From NCBI GenBank assembly GCA_017450435.1, contig JAFSTO010000071.1, positions 82,101 to 146,100 on the forward strand: a DNA stretch of 64,000 bases, written 5' to 3'. Each line of letters starts with the position of its first letter. Within the stretch, counting starts at the first letter, position 1. Below are positions 9,517-18,239 of the stretch, piece after piece. The stretch comes from Paludibacteraceae bacterium (lineage in GTDB: Bacteria > Bacteroidota > Bacteroidia > Bacteroidales > Paludibacteraceae). The notes under the pieces were generated by a model. It did no database searches. It was not told the DNA's origin and was given only the letters and a program-made list of their open reading frames with translations. The translations under genes were made by a program, and so were the position numbers.

Positions 9517-10542
9517 TTACCACTCCAGCAGCACCTTGCCGCACTGTCCGGACTCCATCACATCGAAAGCTTCCTGATAACGCTCAAACGGGAACCGATG
9601 TGTGATGACAGGAGTCAGGTCAAACCCTCCGAGCAGCATCTGCTCCATCTGATACCACGTCTCCCACATACGTCTGCCGGTGATGCCTTTTATAGTCAGG
9701 GCATTGAAGATAATATCCGACCAGTTGACCTTTGTGTCAGACGGTAAAATACCCAACTGCGCAATGTTCGCACCTTTGTACATGTGCTCAACCATATTAT
9801 TGAACACATCCGGCACTCCCGACATCTCCAGTCCCACATCAAAGCCCTTTATTCCCAGTTGCGCCATCGCACTGTCCAATGTCTCACCTGCCGCAGTGTT
9901 CACCGTCAGTGTCGCCCCCATTCGCTTGGCAATGTCCAACCGCAGAGGATTGATATCAAGCACCACTATGTTCTTAGCGCCGGCAAACCTGCATATACCG
10001 GCAGCCATCGTTCCTATCAGTCCGGCTCCGGTAATGAGAACATCTTCGCCGAGAAGAGGAAACGCAAGCGCCGTATGAGTGGCGTTTCCGAATGGATCCA
10101 TGATAGCAGCGAAGTCGTCCGGAATCTCGTCCCGTAGTTTGACAATGTTAGATTCCGGAATTGAAACATACTCCGCAAAAGCGCCGTCCTTGCCGAAAAT
10201 GCCTACCGAGAGACTATTCTCACATACGTGTGCCATTCCACGTCTGCAGTTGCGGCAGTGCCCGCAAACTATATGCCCTTCGGCTGTCACACGCTCGCCA
10301 ACGCTAATATTACGTACTCCGGCACCGACCTCCACCACTCTGCCCACAAACTCATGCCCCTGAATATACGGAGGCGTACAATGCTTCTGTGACCATTCGT
10401 CCCATTTGTACATGTGCATATCCGTGCCGCATATAGCGGCTTTGGTCACCTTGATAAGTACATCGTTGACCCCTACCTCAGGCATCGGGACATCTTCAAA
10501 CCATATACCGCGCCGAGGATAACGTTTAACCAATGCTTTCAT
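9517..10542 (-). CDS. tdh: L-threonine 3-dehydrogenase
   Basis: This is a 341-residue zinc-dependent medium-chain dehydrogenase that oxidises L-threonine to 2-amino-3-ketobutyrate with NAD+. Catalytic zinc ligands appear in CGTDMHMYKWDEW (about 38-50) and GHEFVG; the structural zinc cluster is the C-x2-C-x2-C-x7-C run CGHCRNCRRGMAHVC (about 94-108); the NAD-binding glycine motif is GAGLIGTMA. It starts 1 bp after the kbl stop, so the two-step threonine degradation pathway is encoded as an operon. Confidence 0.97.
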   Translation of the reverse strand: MKALVKRYPRRGIWFEDVPMPEVGVNDVLIKVTKAAICGTDMHMYKWDEWSQKHCTPPYIQGHEFVGRVVEVGAGVRNISVGERVTAEGHIVCGHCRNCRRGMAHVCENSLSVGIFGKDGAFAEYVSIPESNIVKLRDEIPDDFAAIMDPFGNATHTALAFPLLGEDVLITGAGLIGTMAAGICRFAGAKNIVVLDINPLRLDIAKRMGATLTVNTAAGETLDSAMAQLGIKGFDVGLEMSGVPDVFNNMVEHMYKGANIAQLGILPSDTKVNWSDIIFNALTIKGITGRRMWETWYQMEQMLLGGFDLTPVITHRFPFERYQEAFDVMESGQCGKVLLEW

Positions 10543-10543
10543 A

Positions 10544-11734
10544 TCACTTCAGTACATGCAGTTGCTTACCTATTTTCACAAAAGCCTCCACGCCTCTGTC
10601 CAGTTGCTCGCGCGTATGCGCTGCGGAAACCTGAACACGAATACGCGCTTCGCCCTTAGGTACAACAGGATAGTAGAAGCCTGTCACGTATATACCTTCT
10701 TTCTGCAAGGCAGCCGCAAAGTCCTGACTAAGACGTGCGTCATAGAGCATCACTGCACAGATAGCCGACTCTGTTGGTTTAATGTCAAAACCTGCAGCTT
10801 TCATGCGTGAGATAAAGTAGTCAGTGTTCTCATGCAAGCGGTCCTGCAAGGTGTTGTCACGCGTCAGTATTTCCAAAGTCTTAATACCTGCAGCTGCTAT
10901 CATCGGCGGGATAGAGTTGCTGAAAAGATACGGCCGTGAACGCTGGCGGAGCAGGTCGATTATCTCCTGCTTACCCGTAGTGAAACCGCCCACAGCGCCG
11001 CCAAATGCCTTGCCAAGCGTGCCGGTGATTATTTCTATCTTTCCCCGCAGTCCGAATCGTTCAGTCACGCCGTGTCCCGTCCTGCCTACTACTCCTGCAG
11101 AGTGGCTCTCATCAATCATGACGAGGGCGTTATACTTGTTTGCCAATTCGTATATCTTGTCCAGCGGGCACACGTTGCCGTCCATTGAGAACACACCATC
11201 GGTAGCTATGATACGAAACCTCTGAACTTGCGCTTTCTTGAGTTGCTCTTCAAGGTCTGCCATATCGGCGTTCTTATATCTATAACGCACGGCCTTACAC
11301 AGGCGGACTCCGTCAATGATGGAAGCATGATTCAGACTGTCGCTGATGATAGCGTCTTCCTCGGTCAGCAAGGGTTCAAACAGACCACCGTTAGCATCGA
11401 AACATGCAGCATACAGAATAGTATCGTCGGTACCGAAGAAACTGCTGATAGCCCGCTCCAGACGCTTGTGCGTGTCTTGCGTACCACATATAAACCGCAC
11501 CGACGCCATGCCATAGCCACGCTCGTCCATAGCCTGCTTGGCCGCCTCAATAAGCTCGTTGTTATCAGCCAAACCAAGGTAGTTATTCGCGCAGAAATTG
11601 ACCACATCGCTGCCGTCCGCCACCTGTATGCCTGACGACTGGGGAGTAACGATAACACGCTCGTTCTTATATAAACCTGCGTCACGGATTTCCTGAAGCG
11701 TGGTGCGCAGGTGAGATTGAAAATCGGTGTACAT
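10544..11734 (-). CDS. kbl: Glycine C-acetyltransferase (2-amino-3-ketobutyrate CoA ligase)
   Basis: This is a 396-residue PLP enzyme of the alpha-oxoamine synthase family that converts 2-amino-3-ketobutyrate and CoA to glycine and acetyl-CoA. The N-terminal FCANNYLGLADN, the DESHSAGVVG segment and the PLP lysine context TGTLGKAFGG (about 240-249) are diagnostic. It lies upstream of tdh with 1 bp between the genes, completing threonine-to-glycine breakdown. Confidence 0.97.
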   Translation of the reverse strand: MYTDFQSHLRTTLQEIRDAGLYKNERVIVTPQSSGIQVADGSDVVNFCANNYLGLADNNELIEAAKQAMDERGYGMASVRFICGTQDTHKRLERAISSFFGTDDTILYAACFDANGGLFEPLLTEEDAIISDSLNHASIIDGVRLCKAVRYRYKNADMADLEEQLKKAQVQRFRIIATDGVFSMDGNVCPLDKIYELANKYNALVMIDESHSAGVVGRTGHGVTERFGLRGKIEIITGTLGKAFGGAVGGFTTGKQEIIDLLRQRSRPYLFSNSIPPMIAAAGIKTLEILTRDNTLQDRLHENTDYFISRMKAAGFDIKPTESAICAVMLYDARLSQDFAAALQKEGIYVTGFYYPVVPKGEARIRVQVSAAHTREQLDRGVEAFVKIGKQLHVLK

Positions 11735-11799
11735 TGTTGCTTGTTTTAAGGTTGGTAGTTTTGTAGGTTACCGGGTTGCCGGTTTTTTGTTTTCCTCAA

Positions 11800-13143
11800 T
11801 TAAATGATTCCCTGCTCTAACATGGCTGTGGCTACTTTCATGAAGCCTGCTATATTAGCACCTTTTACATAGTCGATAGTGCCATCGGGCTGCGTACCAT
11901 AACGCACACACTGCTCGTGTATTGCCTCCATTATATGGTGCAAACGGCTATCCACCTCCTCGGCTTTCCAACTGAGGTGTTCTGCATTCTGCGTCATCTC
12001 CAGTCCTGAGGTTGCCACGCCACCGGCATTGACTGCCTTACCCGGGGCGAACAACACGCCGTTATGTTGGAAGAAATGTATCGCACCCGGCTGACAGCCC
12101 ATATTGCTCACCTCGCAGCAGCACCAGCAGCCGTTCTCTTTCAGTTGCTTGGCATCGTCCTCCGATAGCTCGTTCTGGAAAGCGCAAGGCAACGCAATGT
12201 CACAAGGCACCGACCACGCCTTCTTCCCTGCGGTGAACACTGCTTGAGCGGGAAACTTATCAGTCATGTCTTGAACCTTGTTTCTATTCGAGGCACGCAT
12301 CACCAGCATATAGTCAATCATCTCATGTGTTATGCCGTCTTTTATCTCGCACACGCCGTCCGGTCCGCTTATTGCCACCACCTTTGCTCCTAACTCCGTT
12401 GCTTTCTTCGCCGCTCCCCATGCTACGTTACCGAAACCTGACAACGCGATACGTTTGCCGTCGATGGTCTTCCCTGCCTTGTCAAGCAAGTGTTGGGTGA
12501 AATACAACGCTCCGTATCCCGTAGCTTCCGGCCTAAGGATAGAGCCGCCCCATGTCATTCCCTTGCCTGTCAGCACACCCGTGTGATACTCACGCGCCAA
12601 CTTCTGGTACATGCCGTTCAAATATCCTATCTCTCTGCCACCTACGCCTACGTCGCCCGCAGGTATATCCTGGTCCGGACCTATGCAACGCCACAGCTCA
12701 AGCATGAATGCCTGGCAGAAACGCATTATCTCTTCGTCAGACTTCCCCACAGGGTCAAAGTCCGAGCCTCCCTTTGCTCCACCCATCGGCAGCGTAGTCA
12801 GCGCGTTCTTGAAGGTCTGTTCGAAACCGAGAAACTTCAGCATCGACGGCGTTACCGCTCTATGGAATCGCAACCCGCCCTTGTACGGACCGATAGCGGA
12901 ATTGAACTGCACACGGTAGCCGAGGTTGGTTTGCACCGCGCCCCGATCATCAACCCAGGTAACACGGAAGGTGAATATACGGTCAGGCTCCACCATTCGC
13001 TCCACAATCTTCGCCTTTTCGAACTCAGGATGATGATTATAAACATCTTCTATCGACTCCAAAACCTCCTGTACTGCCTGTAGGTACTCTGCTTCCCCCG
13101 GGTGTTTAGCAGCAAGCTGCTGCATAATAACTTGTGTTTTCAT
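11800..13143 (-). CDS. gdhA: NADP-type glutamate dehydrogenase
   Basis: This is a 447-residue glutamate dehydrogenase of the hexameric 50-kDa class, interconverting 2-oxoglutarate plus ammonia and glutamate. Family signatures are YKGGLRFH (about 88-95), the active-site lysine context PMGGAKGGSDFDP (about 118-130), PAGDVGVGGREIG (about 160-172) and the dinucleotide-binding GFGNVAWGA (about 235-243). It stands alone 65 bp upstream of kbl; together these genes handle amino-acid nitrogen. No TAnnTTTG box is visible directly upstream. Confidence 0.97.
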   Translation of the reverse strand: MKTQVIMQQLAAKHPGEAEYLQAVQEVLESIEDVYNHHPEFEKAKIVERMVEPDRIFTFRVTWVDDRGAVQTNLGYRVQFNSAIGPYKGGLRFHRAVTPSMLKFLGFEQTFKNALTTLPMGGAKGGSDFDPVGKSDEEIMRFCQAFMLELWRCIGPDQDIPAGDVGVGGREIGYLNGMYQKLAREYHTGVLTGKGMTWGGSILRPEATGYGALYFTQHLLDKAGKTIDGKRIALSGFGNVAWGAAKKATELGAKVVAISGPDGVCEIKDGITHEMIDYMLVMRASNRNKVQDMTDKFPAQAVFTAGKKAWSVPCDIALPCAFQNELSEDDAKQLKENGCWCCCEVSNMGCQPGAIHFFQHNGVLFAPGKAVNAGGVATSGLEMTQNAEHLSWKAEEVDSRLHHIMEAIHEQCVRYGTQPDGTIDYVKGANIAGFMKVATAMLEQGII

Positions 13144-13195
13144 AGTATATTGATTATGATAACGTATTTCTCACATAAAGTCAGCGTCCCGACAT

Positions 13196-13231
13196 TGCTT
13201 CCTTAGTCACTTCGTCCTTAATCACTTTGTC
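13196..13231. repeat. GTGACTAA-type tandem repeat overlapping the pectinesterase stop codon
   Basis: Read on the minus strand, the last codons of the pectinesterase gene and the following bases are repeats of GTGACAAAGTGATTAAGG and GAAGTGACTAAGG. The final residues VTK and the stop are encoded inside this repeat. The same unit ends the regulator gene near 54268. Confidence 0.65.
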
Positions 13232-14346
13232 ACTTCAACATACGGTGCTTGGCGCCCCTTTGTCAGTCCGAGCGAGACAGGTGGTTCTGCCATCCGGACA
13301 GCCTCCGTGTTGGTGCTGATAAACGAATGTCTGCCCCACCATCGCCACGGTCGCGCCAAATAGACAAGCGGCGCACCGGGACGCAACAGCTCATCCGGCG
13401 TGGCATAACGCACTGTACAACCGACAAACACCATTCCCTGCGCTGCCACCTCGTCAGCCGGCACCAAGCCGTACTCTGTTTGCAGCGAGTCGGATGATAT
13501 TCTGACACGCTCCTGCCCGTCCGAAGTCTTTGAATTCACCACAAAACCGCGGCCGGCTGCTATATAACACTCTTTCTTGCCGACCTCCGAGCCAATGACC
13601 AACTCGGCATTACGCACCGTTACATCCATACCGCCGAAGATATAATCCACCGTACCCTGCACAACGCCGCCATCCAGCACCAGGCTCGCACCATGGTCGC
13701 CATACAGCACGTCCTGCTTGCCCGTTATCCTGCAACCTACAAGGCGGGCATCAGTAGCCCCTGACACAAAAGAAAGTGCAGCAGCACGTTCCGTAAAACG
13801 TGCCTGCTGCACCTCAGTTGACCATAACTCACGCGGCCGAGCCGGCATCACTTTCTTCGGACGCTCGTTAACCGTCCAATCAACAGCGGCCTGCGATATG
13901 TCCACTAACGAATCACTCAGCTCTGCCGGAGAGATATATAGATTAAAGGAATTTTCAAAGATTATATTCTCCGCTGTGAACCTTGGTGCTGTCACCAGCA
14001 CTGCCGCGTTCCACCTTCTCATCCGCTTGCCGCCGTAGTTGAAGTTTCCTCCCATTGAGCGATATTGATACCCATGCCCGCAATACCAACTTATCCTTAC
14101 AGCATTCGTATCAGCCGTCACTCCACCGTTACTGACACCTATCGACGGCTCTGCAGCAGCGTTGACAAACGTCACATCAGGTACGTCAATTGTCAGCTCC
14201 TCATAATACGTTCCGGGAGCGATATAGATAGTACTACCTTTGCCGGAATTAGCGTACTCGATGCGAGCGCTATCAAGTGCCGAACCTATACTACCACCAT
14301 GGGGAACATGGAAGATTGCGGCAAATATGAACAAGAAAAATCCCAT
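13222..14346 (-). CDS. Secreted pectinesterase (pectin methylesterase, CE8-like)
   Basis: This is a 374-residue right-handed beta-helix enzyme that removes methyl esters from galacturonan. The oxyanion glutamine region KQDVLYGD, the catalytic aspartate region GTVDYIFGG and the conserved arginine in LARPWRWWG are all present, so it should be active. The start is taken as the ATG at 14346, giving a hydrophobic N-terminus (MGFFLFIFAAIFHV). A longer frame begins at 14457, but that start lies inside the divergent gene and upstream of the promoter box at 14351-14358, so it would not be transcribed. The box is 4 bp from the ATG, suggesting a leaderless mRNA. The C-terminal VTK and stop fall in a tandem repeat. 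Confidence 0.9.
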   Translation of the reverse strand: MGFFLFIFAAIFHVPHGGSIGSALDSARIEYANSGKGSTIYIAPGTYYEELTIDVPDVTFVNAAAEPSIGVSNGGVTADTNAVRISWYCGHGYQYRSMGGNFNYGGKRMRRWNAAVLVTAPRFTAENIIFENSFNLYISPAELSDSLVDISQAAVDWTVNERPKKVMPARPRELWSTEVQQARFTERAAALSFVSGATDARLVGCRITGKQDVLYGDHGASLVLDGGVVQGTVDYIFGGMDVTVRNAELVIGSEVGKKECYIAAGRGFVVNSKTSDGQERVRISSDSLQTEYGLVPADEVAAQGMVFVGCTVRYATPDELLRPGAPLVYLARPWRWWGRHSFISTNTEAVRMAEPPVSLGLTKGRQAPYVEVTK

Positions 14347-14350
14347 GTTG

Positions 14351-14358
14351 CAAAGGTA
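14351..14358 (-). promoter_or_regulatory. Promoter of pectinesterase, adjacent to the start codon
   Basis: The minus strand reads TACCTTTG, with TTGT 19 bp upstream. Only four bases separate the box from the ATG at 14346, so transcription should begin at or near the start codon. It is one half of a divergent promoter pair. Confidence 0.75.
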
Positions 14359-14420
14359 ATAATTTTTTATGATACAAACAAGAAAAAGACGATTTTTTTG
14401 TGCACGTCGAAAAAAAGCAG

Positions 14421-14428
14421 TAATTTTG
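14421..14428 (+). promoter_or_regulatory. Promoter of the DUF1207-like gene
   Basis: The box is TAATTTTG with TTGT 19 bp upstream. It lies 22 bp before the GTG start at 14451 and diverges from the pectinesterase promoter. Confidence 0.75.
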
Positions 14429-14450
14429 CAGCAAGAAAACTTCATTTGAC

Positions 14451-15575
14451 GTGTCACGACGCAGTCTGCTCATATTATTCTGCTTATATCTCTCTTGCAG
14501 TGGTGTCAGCTCCGCAACAAGTGGTTTTGCCGCTGACACAGTTGCCGGACGAGGTCTCCATGGATGGTTTCGCTATGCCGGTTACGGGCACTCGCTTTAC
14601 GCTGATGAGCACCCTGATTTCTTTCGCCTTGACGTGACTGCCATGAGTATGTCTCCCGAATACGACTATTCAGGCAAGAGCCGAAGCTACTCAATGCAGA
14701 CACTCGGCGTATTCGGCATAAGGCTGCCTATATGGTGCGGGAATCTCAGCGACGGCAGATACGGTCTGAGTGTGACACAAGCCATGAGCGCAAATATATG
14801 GATGGACCTGTTTGAGAGCAGTACCTCGCCCATCGTTGACACCGACTACCGCATTTCCCTTCCCTCCATCACGTTCCTCCACCGGCTGAATACCGGTTCC
14901 GGCCGTTTTCTCAAGAACTACAGTATCCGCTTTTGTCCGTTCAACCATGAGTCAACGCATATCGGCGACGAGATGGTGCTGCAACGAAGCGACAAAGGCT
15001 ACGCCCTAAGGCGGATAAACGTTAGTTATAACTACCTGTCGCTTGACCTCACCCTCAACGAGCCGGAAAACCGCCACATCATGACCCACACCTTCCGCCT
15101 TGGGCTGATGCTACTGCTGAACCCTAAAGAAGGCTGGTACTTTGTGGAGCAACGTGACGGCGCAGAAAACAACATTTGGTCAGACCAAAGCAGCCACATC
15201 GGCAAAGCCGGCACCAGTGCCCGCAACGGAGCAAGCGGCTTGCCGTTTGAGATGTTTCTGCAATATCAGTTCCAATCGCCGTGCAGCAAACATGGTTTTC
15301 AAGGCATTGCGTCTGCAGAGATACGCAACAGAGCCATCTATCAATATGACCTGAACGAGACGACAGTGGCAGCCTCGCCACGCTACGGCAAAGCTGACCC
15401 ACACCGCTTTACGTACAATATTTTCATAGGCGCCCGATACAATATGCCTGCCTACGACGGCTACTTCTCACGCGTAGCATTAGGAATACGAGCATACCAC
15501 GGCAACTGTCCTTACGGCATGTTCCGAAGTATTGACAATGTGTCACATATCGGCGCTTGCCTGATTTTTCAATAA
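14451..15575 (+). CDS. DUF1207-like outer membrane protein
   Basis: This 374-residue protein starts with GTG and has a signal peptide (LLILFCLYLSCSGVSSA). The body alternates polar and hydrophobic residues like a beta-barrel and ends in FQ. The stretch HESTHIGDEMVLQ (about 165-177) and the C-terminal CPYGMFRS...GACLIF pattern resemble DUF1207 proteins, which are uncharacterised outer membrane proteins. The assignment is by memory of the family pattern only. The next gene begins 24 bp after its stop, so it probably forms an operon with the PAP2 phosphatase and DUF4491 genes. Confidence 0.7.
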   Translation: MSRRSLLILFCLYLSCSGVSSATSGFAADTVAGRGLHGWFRYAGYGHSLYADEHPDFFRLDVTAMSMSPEYDYSGKSRSYSMQTLGVFGIRLPIWCGNLSDGRYGLSVTQAMSANIWMDLFESSTSPIVDTDYRISLPSITFLHRLNTGSGRFLKNYSIRFCPFNHESTHIGDEMVLQRSDKGYALRRINVSYNYLSLDLTLNEPENRHIMTHTFRLGLMLLLNPKEGWYFVEQRDGAENNIWSDQSSHIGKAGTSARNGASGLPFEMFLQYQFQSPCSKHGFQGIASAEIRNRAIYQYDLNETTVAASPRYGKADPHRFTYNIFIGARYNMPAYDGYFSRVALGIRAYHGNCPYGMFRSIDNVSHIGACLIFQ

Positions 15576-15598
15576 CGACAACAAAGAGTTGCTTTCTC

Positions 15599-16279
15599 AT
15601 GCTGAAGAACAAAGCAATACCGGCCTACCTCACCCTGTGTGCTATCCTTTGGATAGGATTGTGTGTATGTATGCTGGTGTTCGACAAAAGCAGTCTTCAC
15701 CTTGCGTTGCAGTTACCTCACGGTAAAGCAGCCGACTTTTTCTTCCGCTATTACTCCTTAGGCGCAGAGATATGGTTGTATCCCTTGATGGCTCTGCCCC
15801 TATGCTTTCGCCGGTGGCGTGACACTATAGTATTCGCTGTAGCCGAAGGGTTGTCAGCCGCCATTGTGCAGACCGTTAAACACCTCTGCAACATGCCGCG
15901 CCCCGTAACATGGTTCACAGAGCAGTTCGGCAATGCAGATGCTCTAACCTTGGCAGAAGGTGTAAAGATGAACCTTTGGCACTCTTTCCCGTCCGGCCAC
16001 ACCGCAACATTCTTCGCCTTCTTTACCGTATGCGTATGGTTATGGGCAAGCCACAACGAGCAAACATGTACTGACCGACAAGCAAAAACAACAAACAGAC
16101 AATGGCAGGATATAACGTTTGCTACAGCATGCTTTGCAATGGCTGCTATAGGAGGATATAGCAGGATTTACCTGTCACAACACTTCGCCGCTGATGTGCT
16201 CGGCGGTTCGATAATCGGCACAACAGCAGCATTGTTGGTGTGCTACGTAAACGAGATAATAAAAAGAAAAAACAAATGA
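15599..16279 (+). CDS. PAP2-family membrane phosphatase
   Basis: This is a 226-residue integral membrane phosphatase with several hydrophobic helices. All three PAP2 catalytic motifs are present: KHLCNMPRP (KX6RP), the PSGH motif in SFPSGHT, and SRIYLSQHFAADVLGG (SRX5HX3D). Likely substrates are lipid phosphates such as undecaprenyl diphosphate, phosphatidylglycerol phosphate or lipid A 1-phosphate; the sequence does not decide between them. A longer frame from 15557 overlaps the previous gene, so the ATG at 15599 is preferred. Its stop overlaps the start of the DUF4491 gene (ATGA). Confidence 0.9.
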   Translation: MLKNKAIPAYLTLCAILWIGLCVCMLVFDKSSLHLALQLPHGKAADFFFRYYSLGAEIWLYPLMALPLCFRRWRDTIVFAVAEGLSAAIVQTVKHLCNMPRPVTWFTEQFGNADALTLAEGVKMNLWHSFPSGHTATFFAFFTVCVWLWASHNEQTCTDRQAKTTNRQWQDITFATACFAMAAIGGYSRIYLSQHFAADVLGGSIIGTTAALLVCYVNEIIKRKNK

Positions 16280-16575
16280 CAATAGACTCATTCTACGGTC
16301 TCCTTGTCGGAGCCGCCACTTTCCTTTGTATTGGAATCTTTCACCCTTTGGTTATCAAGGCGGAATACTATTTAGGCGTCAAAAGCTGGTGGTTGTTCCT
16401 GCTGATAGGTATATGCGGTATCATCGGCTCAATTTTTGCAGATAACCAAACCGTCTCCATACTGCTTGGCGTGATGGCATTCAGCAGCCTATGGGGCATA
16501 GGCGAAGTATTCAAACAAAGGGAACGTGTAAGAAAAGGCTGGTTCCCGAAGAATCCGAAAAGAAAAGACTATTAA
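16276..16575 (+). CDS. DUF4491 family small membrane protein
   Basis: This is a 99-residue protein with three hydrophobic helices and the conserved C-terminal KGWFPKNPKR motif, matching DUF4491, a Bacteroidota family of unknown function. The start is the ATG at 16276, overlapping the PAP2 stop codon by ATGA and implying translational coupling. Being coupled to a lipid phosphatase hints at an envelope role, but this is inference. Confidence 0.9.
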   Translation: MTIDSFYGLLVGAATFLCIGIFHPLVIKAEYYLGVKSWWLFLLIGICGIIGSIFADNQTVSILLGVMAFSSLWGIGEVFKQRERVRKGWFPKNPKRKDY

Positions 16576-16626
16576 GCACTTTTAAAAATTTGTAAAGCGC
16601 ACGTTTTTTAGAAACGCCCTTAAAAC

Positions 16627-18036
16627 TCACTTCAGAATGAGGTATATGGGCGAAGTGTTGCGTTTATCTTCAACCAGCGTCTCCAAAACCTTGTCTTCCG
16701 GCACCTCAACCTTCACGCCTATCAGTTCGGCAAGGACCGACATCTTCTTGGAATGTTTTCTTTTTCTGCTATATGTAGAGCCTTGTCTGTCAGCATCAGC
16801 GGCTTTTTTTGGCGTATGCAGTTTGACGCCAACCGTTTCCGCTAAACGTATATCATCCTCCGTTGCGACAGCGAGCGTGAGTGTGCGCTCCCCCATGCGG
16901 AACACCTTGCTGTCGGCATTGCGCGAGATACGGTCACACAACTCTTCCTGACGCGAACGACTCACACCGCGGACCATATTCTTGTCCGACACCAAGTTCT
17001 CTTCATTATGTTTTCCGAACACAGCCACCCAATCAGCATTGGTGAGTGCGTCCTCTGCAATATAGAACGGCTCCTCTCCGTTCACCAGTATCATTCGTTG
17101 CTTACGCTTGCCTACCCGTATTGTCTTAGACGCCGGCATTGACGACTCGTCCTCAGAAAAGCGAGGCGGAAAAGGGTCGTGCATGGCAAGCCGGAGACCA
17201 CAGTCGGAAGATATATAGTCAGGGGCATGATGTCCGCGGCTTGACAGATGTGCGTTATGTGCTGTGTTATCCCAGCTCCCGCCGCGTACCACTTTTTCAT
17301 GGCTCCAGTAGTCGTTAAGTCCGAGGGGTTGTCCGAGCGAGTCGGTCTCCGGTCCGGCAGGGTCAGGACGCTCACCTAAACGATATGGCCCAATCCAATC
17401 ACTGCACCACTCGCTTACGTTGCCGGTCATGTCGTATAGTCCTATCTCATTAGGCAGCTTCTGTGCCACCTCGTGCGTCTTATTTCCGCTGTTGGAATAT
17501 ACCCATCCCACGTCTTCAGCTCTGTTGTTTCCCGCAAAACGTGTCTCACGCGCTTTGTCACCGCCGCGTGCCGCATACTCCCACTGCGCTTCGGTAGGCA
17601 GGCAAAACCGATAGCCTGTCCGCGAGGATATACTGTCACAAAACCTCACAGCTTCATACCAAGACACCCACGTCACCGGAGCCGAAGGGTTAAGCATTCC
17701 TTCCGGACCTGCATAACTGCCCGTCACAGCATGCCACAAACGTTGCGTCACCTCAGTCTCGGCAATATAAAACGAACTGAGACTAACGTAATGTGAGGGT
17801 CTGTCAATAGCGTCCTCGTCGCTGCGCTGCTCCGGCGTGGCACCCATAACGAAAGTGCCCGACTCCAAACGCCGCATTCTTATACTGAGAGTATCACCCG
17901 TGAGAGTATCCGGAACCAACACTGTCAGCCACTCGTCAACGACGTCACCACGACGTGATGCAAACAGAGAAACAGACTGCAAAACAGACAGAAAGAATAC
18001 TGTCAAAACAAGCCGTTTGGCTACAATTTTATTCAT
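16627..18036 (-). CDS. SUMF1/formylglycine-enzyme-fold secreted protein
   Basis: This is a 469-residue protein with a signal peptide (VLTVFFLSVLQSVSLFA). From about 55 to 290 it carries the formylglycine-generating-enzyme sulfatase-modifying fold: GTFVMGATPEQRSDEDA, VTQRLWHAVTG, PTEAQWEYAARGG, NVSEWCSDW and VRGGSWDN. The terminal motif usually reading GFR is CGLR here, and the catalytic cysteine pair of true sulfatase-activating enzymes is not evident, so a structural or binding role is likelier. The last 170 residues are unique, with repeated phrases around AETVGVKLHTP and AELIGVKVEVP. The ATG at 18036 is preferred over one ten codons upstream because the signal peptide then starts correctly. 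Confidence 0.85.
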   Translation of the reverse strand: MNKIVAKRLVLTVFFLSVLQSVSLFASRRGDVVDEWLTVLVPDTLTGDTLSIRMRRLESGTFVMGATPEQRSDEDAIDRPSHYVSLSSFYIAETEVTQRLWHAVTGSYAGPEGMLNPSAPVTWVSWYEAVRFCDSISSRTGYRFCLPTEAQWEYAARGGDKARETRFAGNNRAEDVGWVYSNSGNKTHEVAQKLPNEIGLYDMTGNVSEWCSDWIGPYRLGERPDPAGPETDSLGQPLGLNDYWSHEKVVRGGSWDNTAHNAHLSSRGHHAPDYISSDCGLRLAMHDPFPPRFSEDESSMPASKTIRVGKRKQRMILVNGEEPFYIAEDALTNADWVAVFGKHNEENLVSDKNMVRGVSRSRQEELCDRISRNADSKVFRMGERTLTLAVATEDDIRLAETVGVKLHTPKKAADADRQGSTYSRKRKHSKKMSVLAELIGVKVEVPEDKVLETLVEDKRNTSPIYLILK

Positions 18037-18220
18037 ATATTTACATTTACGAAATAAGATACGCAAATACTATGCCATTTGCATCTATCATTAGCCTATT
18101 TACAGCGTTGTTCTATTTTATAAACATATTTTTCACAACACAACGTCAGCAAAGAAGCAACAGAGTTGACTTATCACGAAAAAAAATGATAAATACTTTC
18201 CGTATGTGGCTTTTTTTTTG

Positions 18221-18228
18221 TAACTTTG
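18221..18228 (+). promoter_or_regulatory. Promoter of polyprenyl diphosphate synthase
   Basis: The box is TAACTTTG after a T-rich run. The TTG(C/T) element at 19 bp seen elsewhere is weak here (TTCC). The coding frame opens 11 bp downstream, so the mRNA leader should be only a few bases. Confidence 0.65.
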
Positions 18229-18239
18229 CACAATAAAAC

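Noticed and set aside
11745-11790. ACCGG-GTTG-CCGGT hairpin with T-run between gdhA and kbl
   Set aside because: The T-run follows only on the plus strand, while both flanking genes are on the minus strand, and the stem is just 5 bp.
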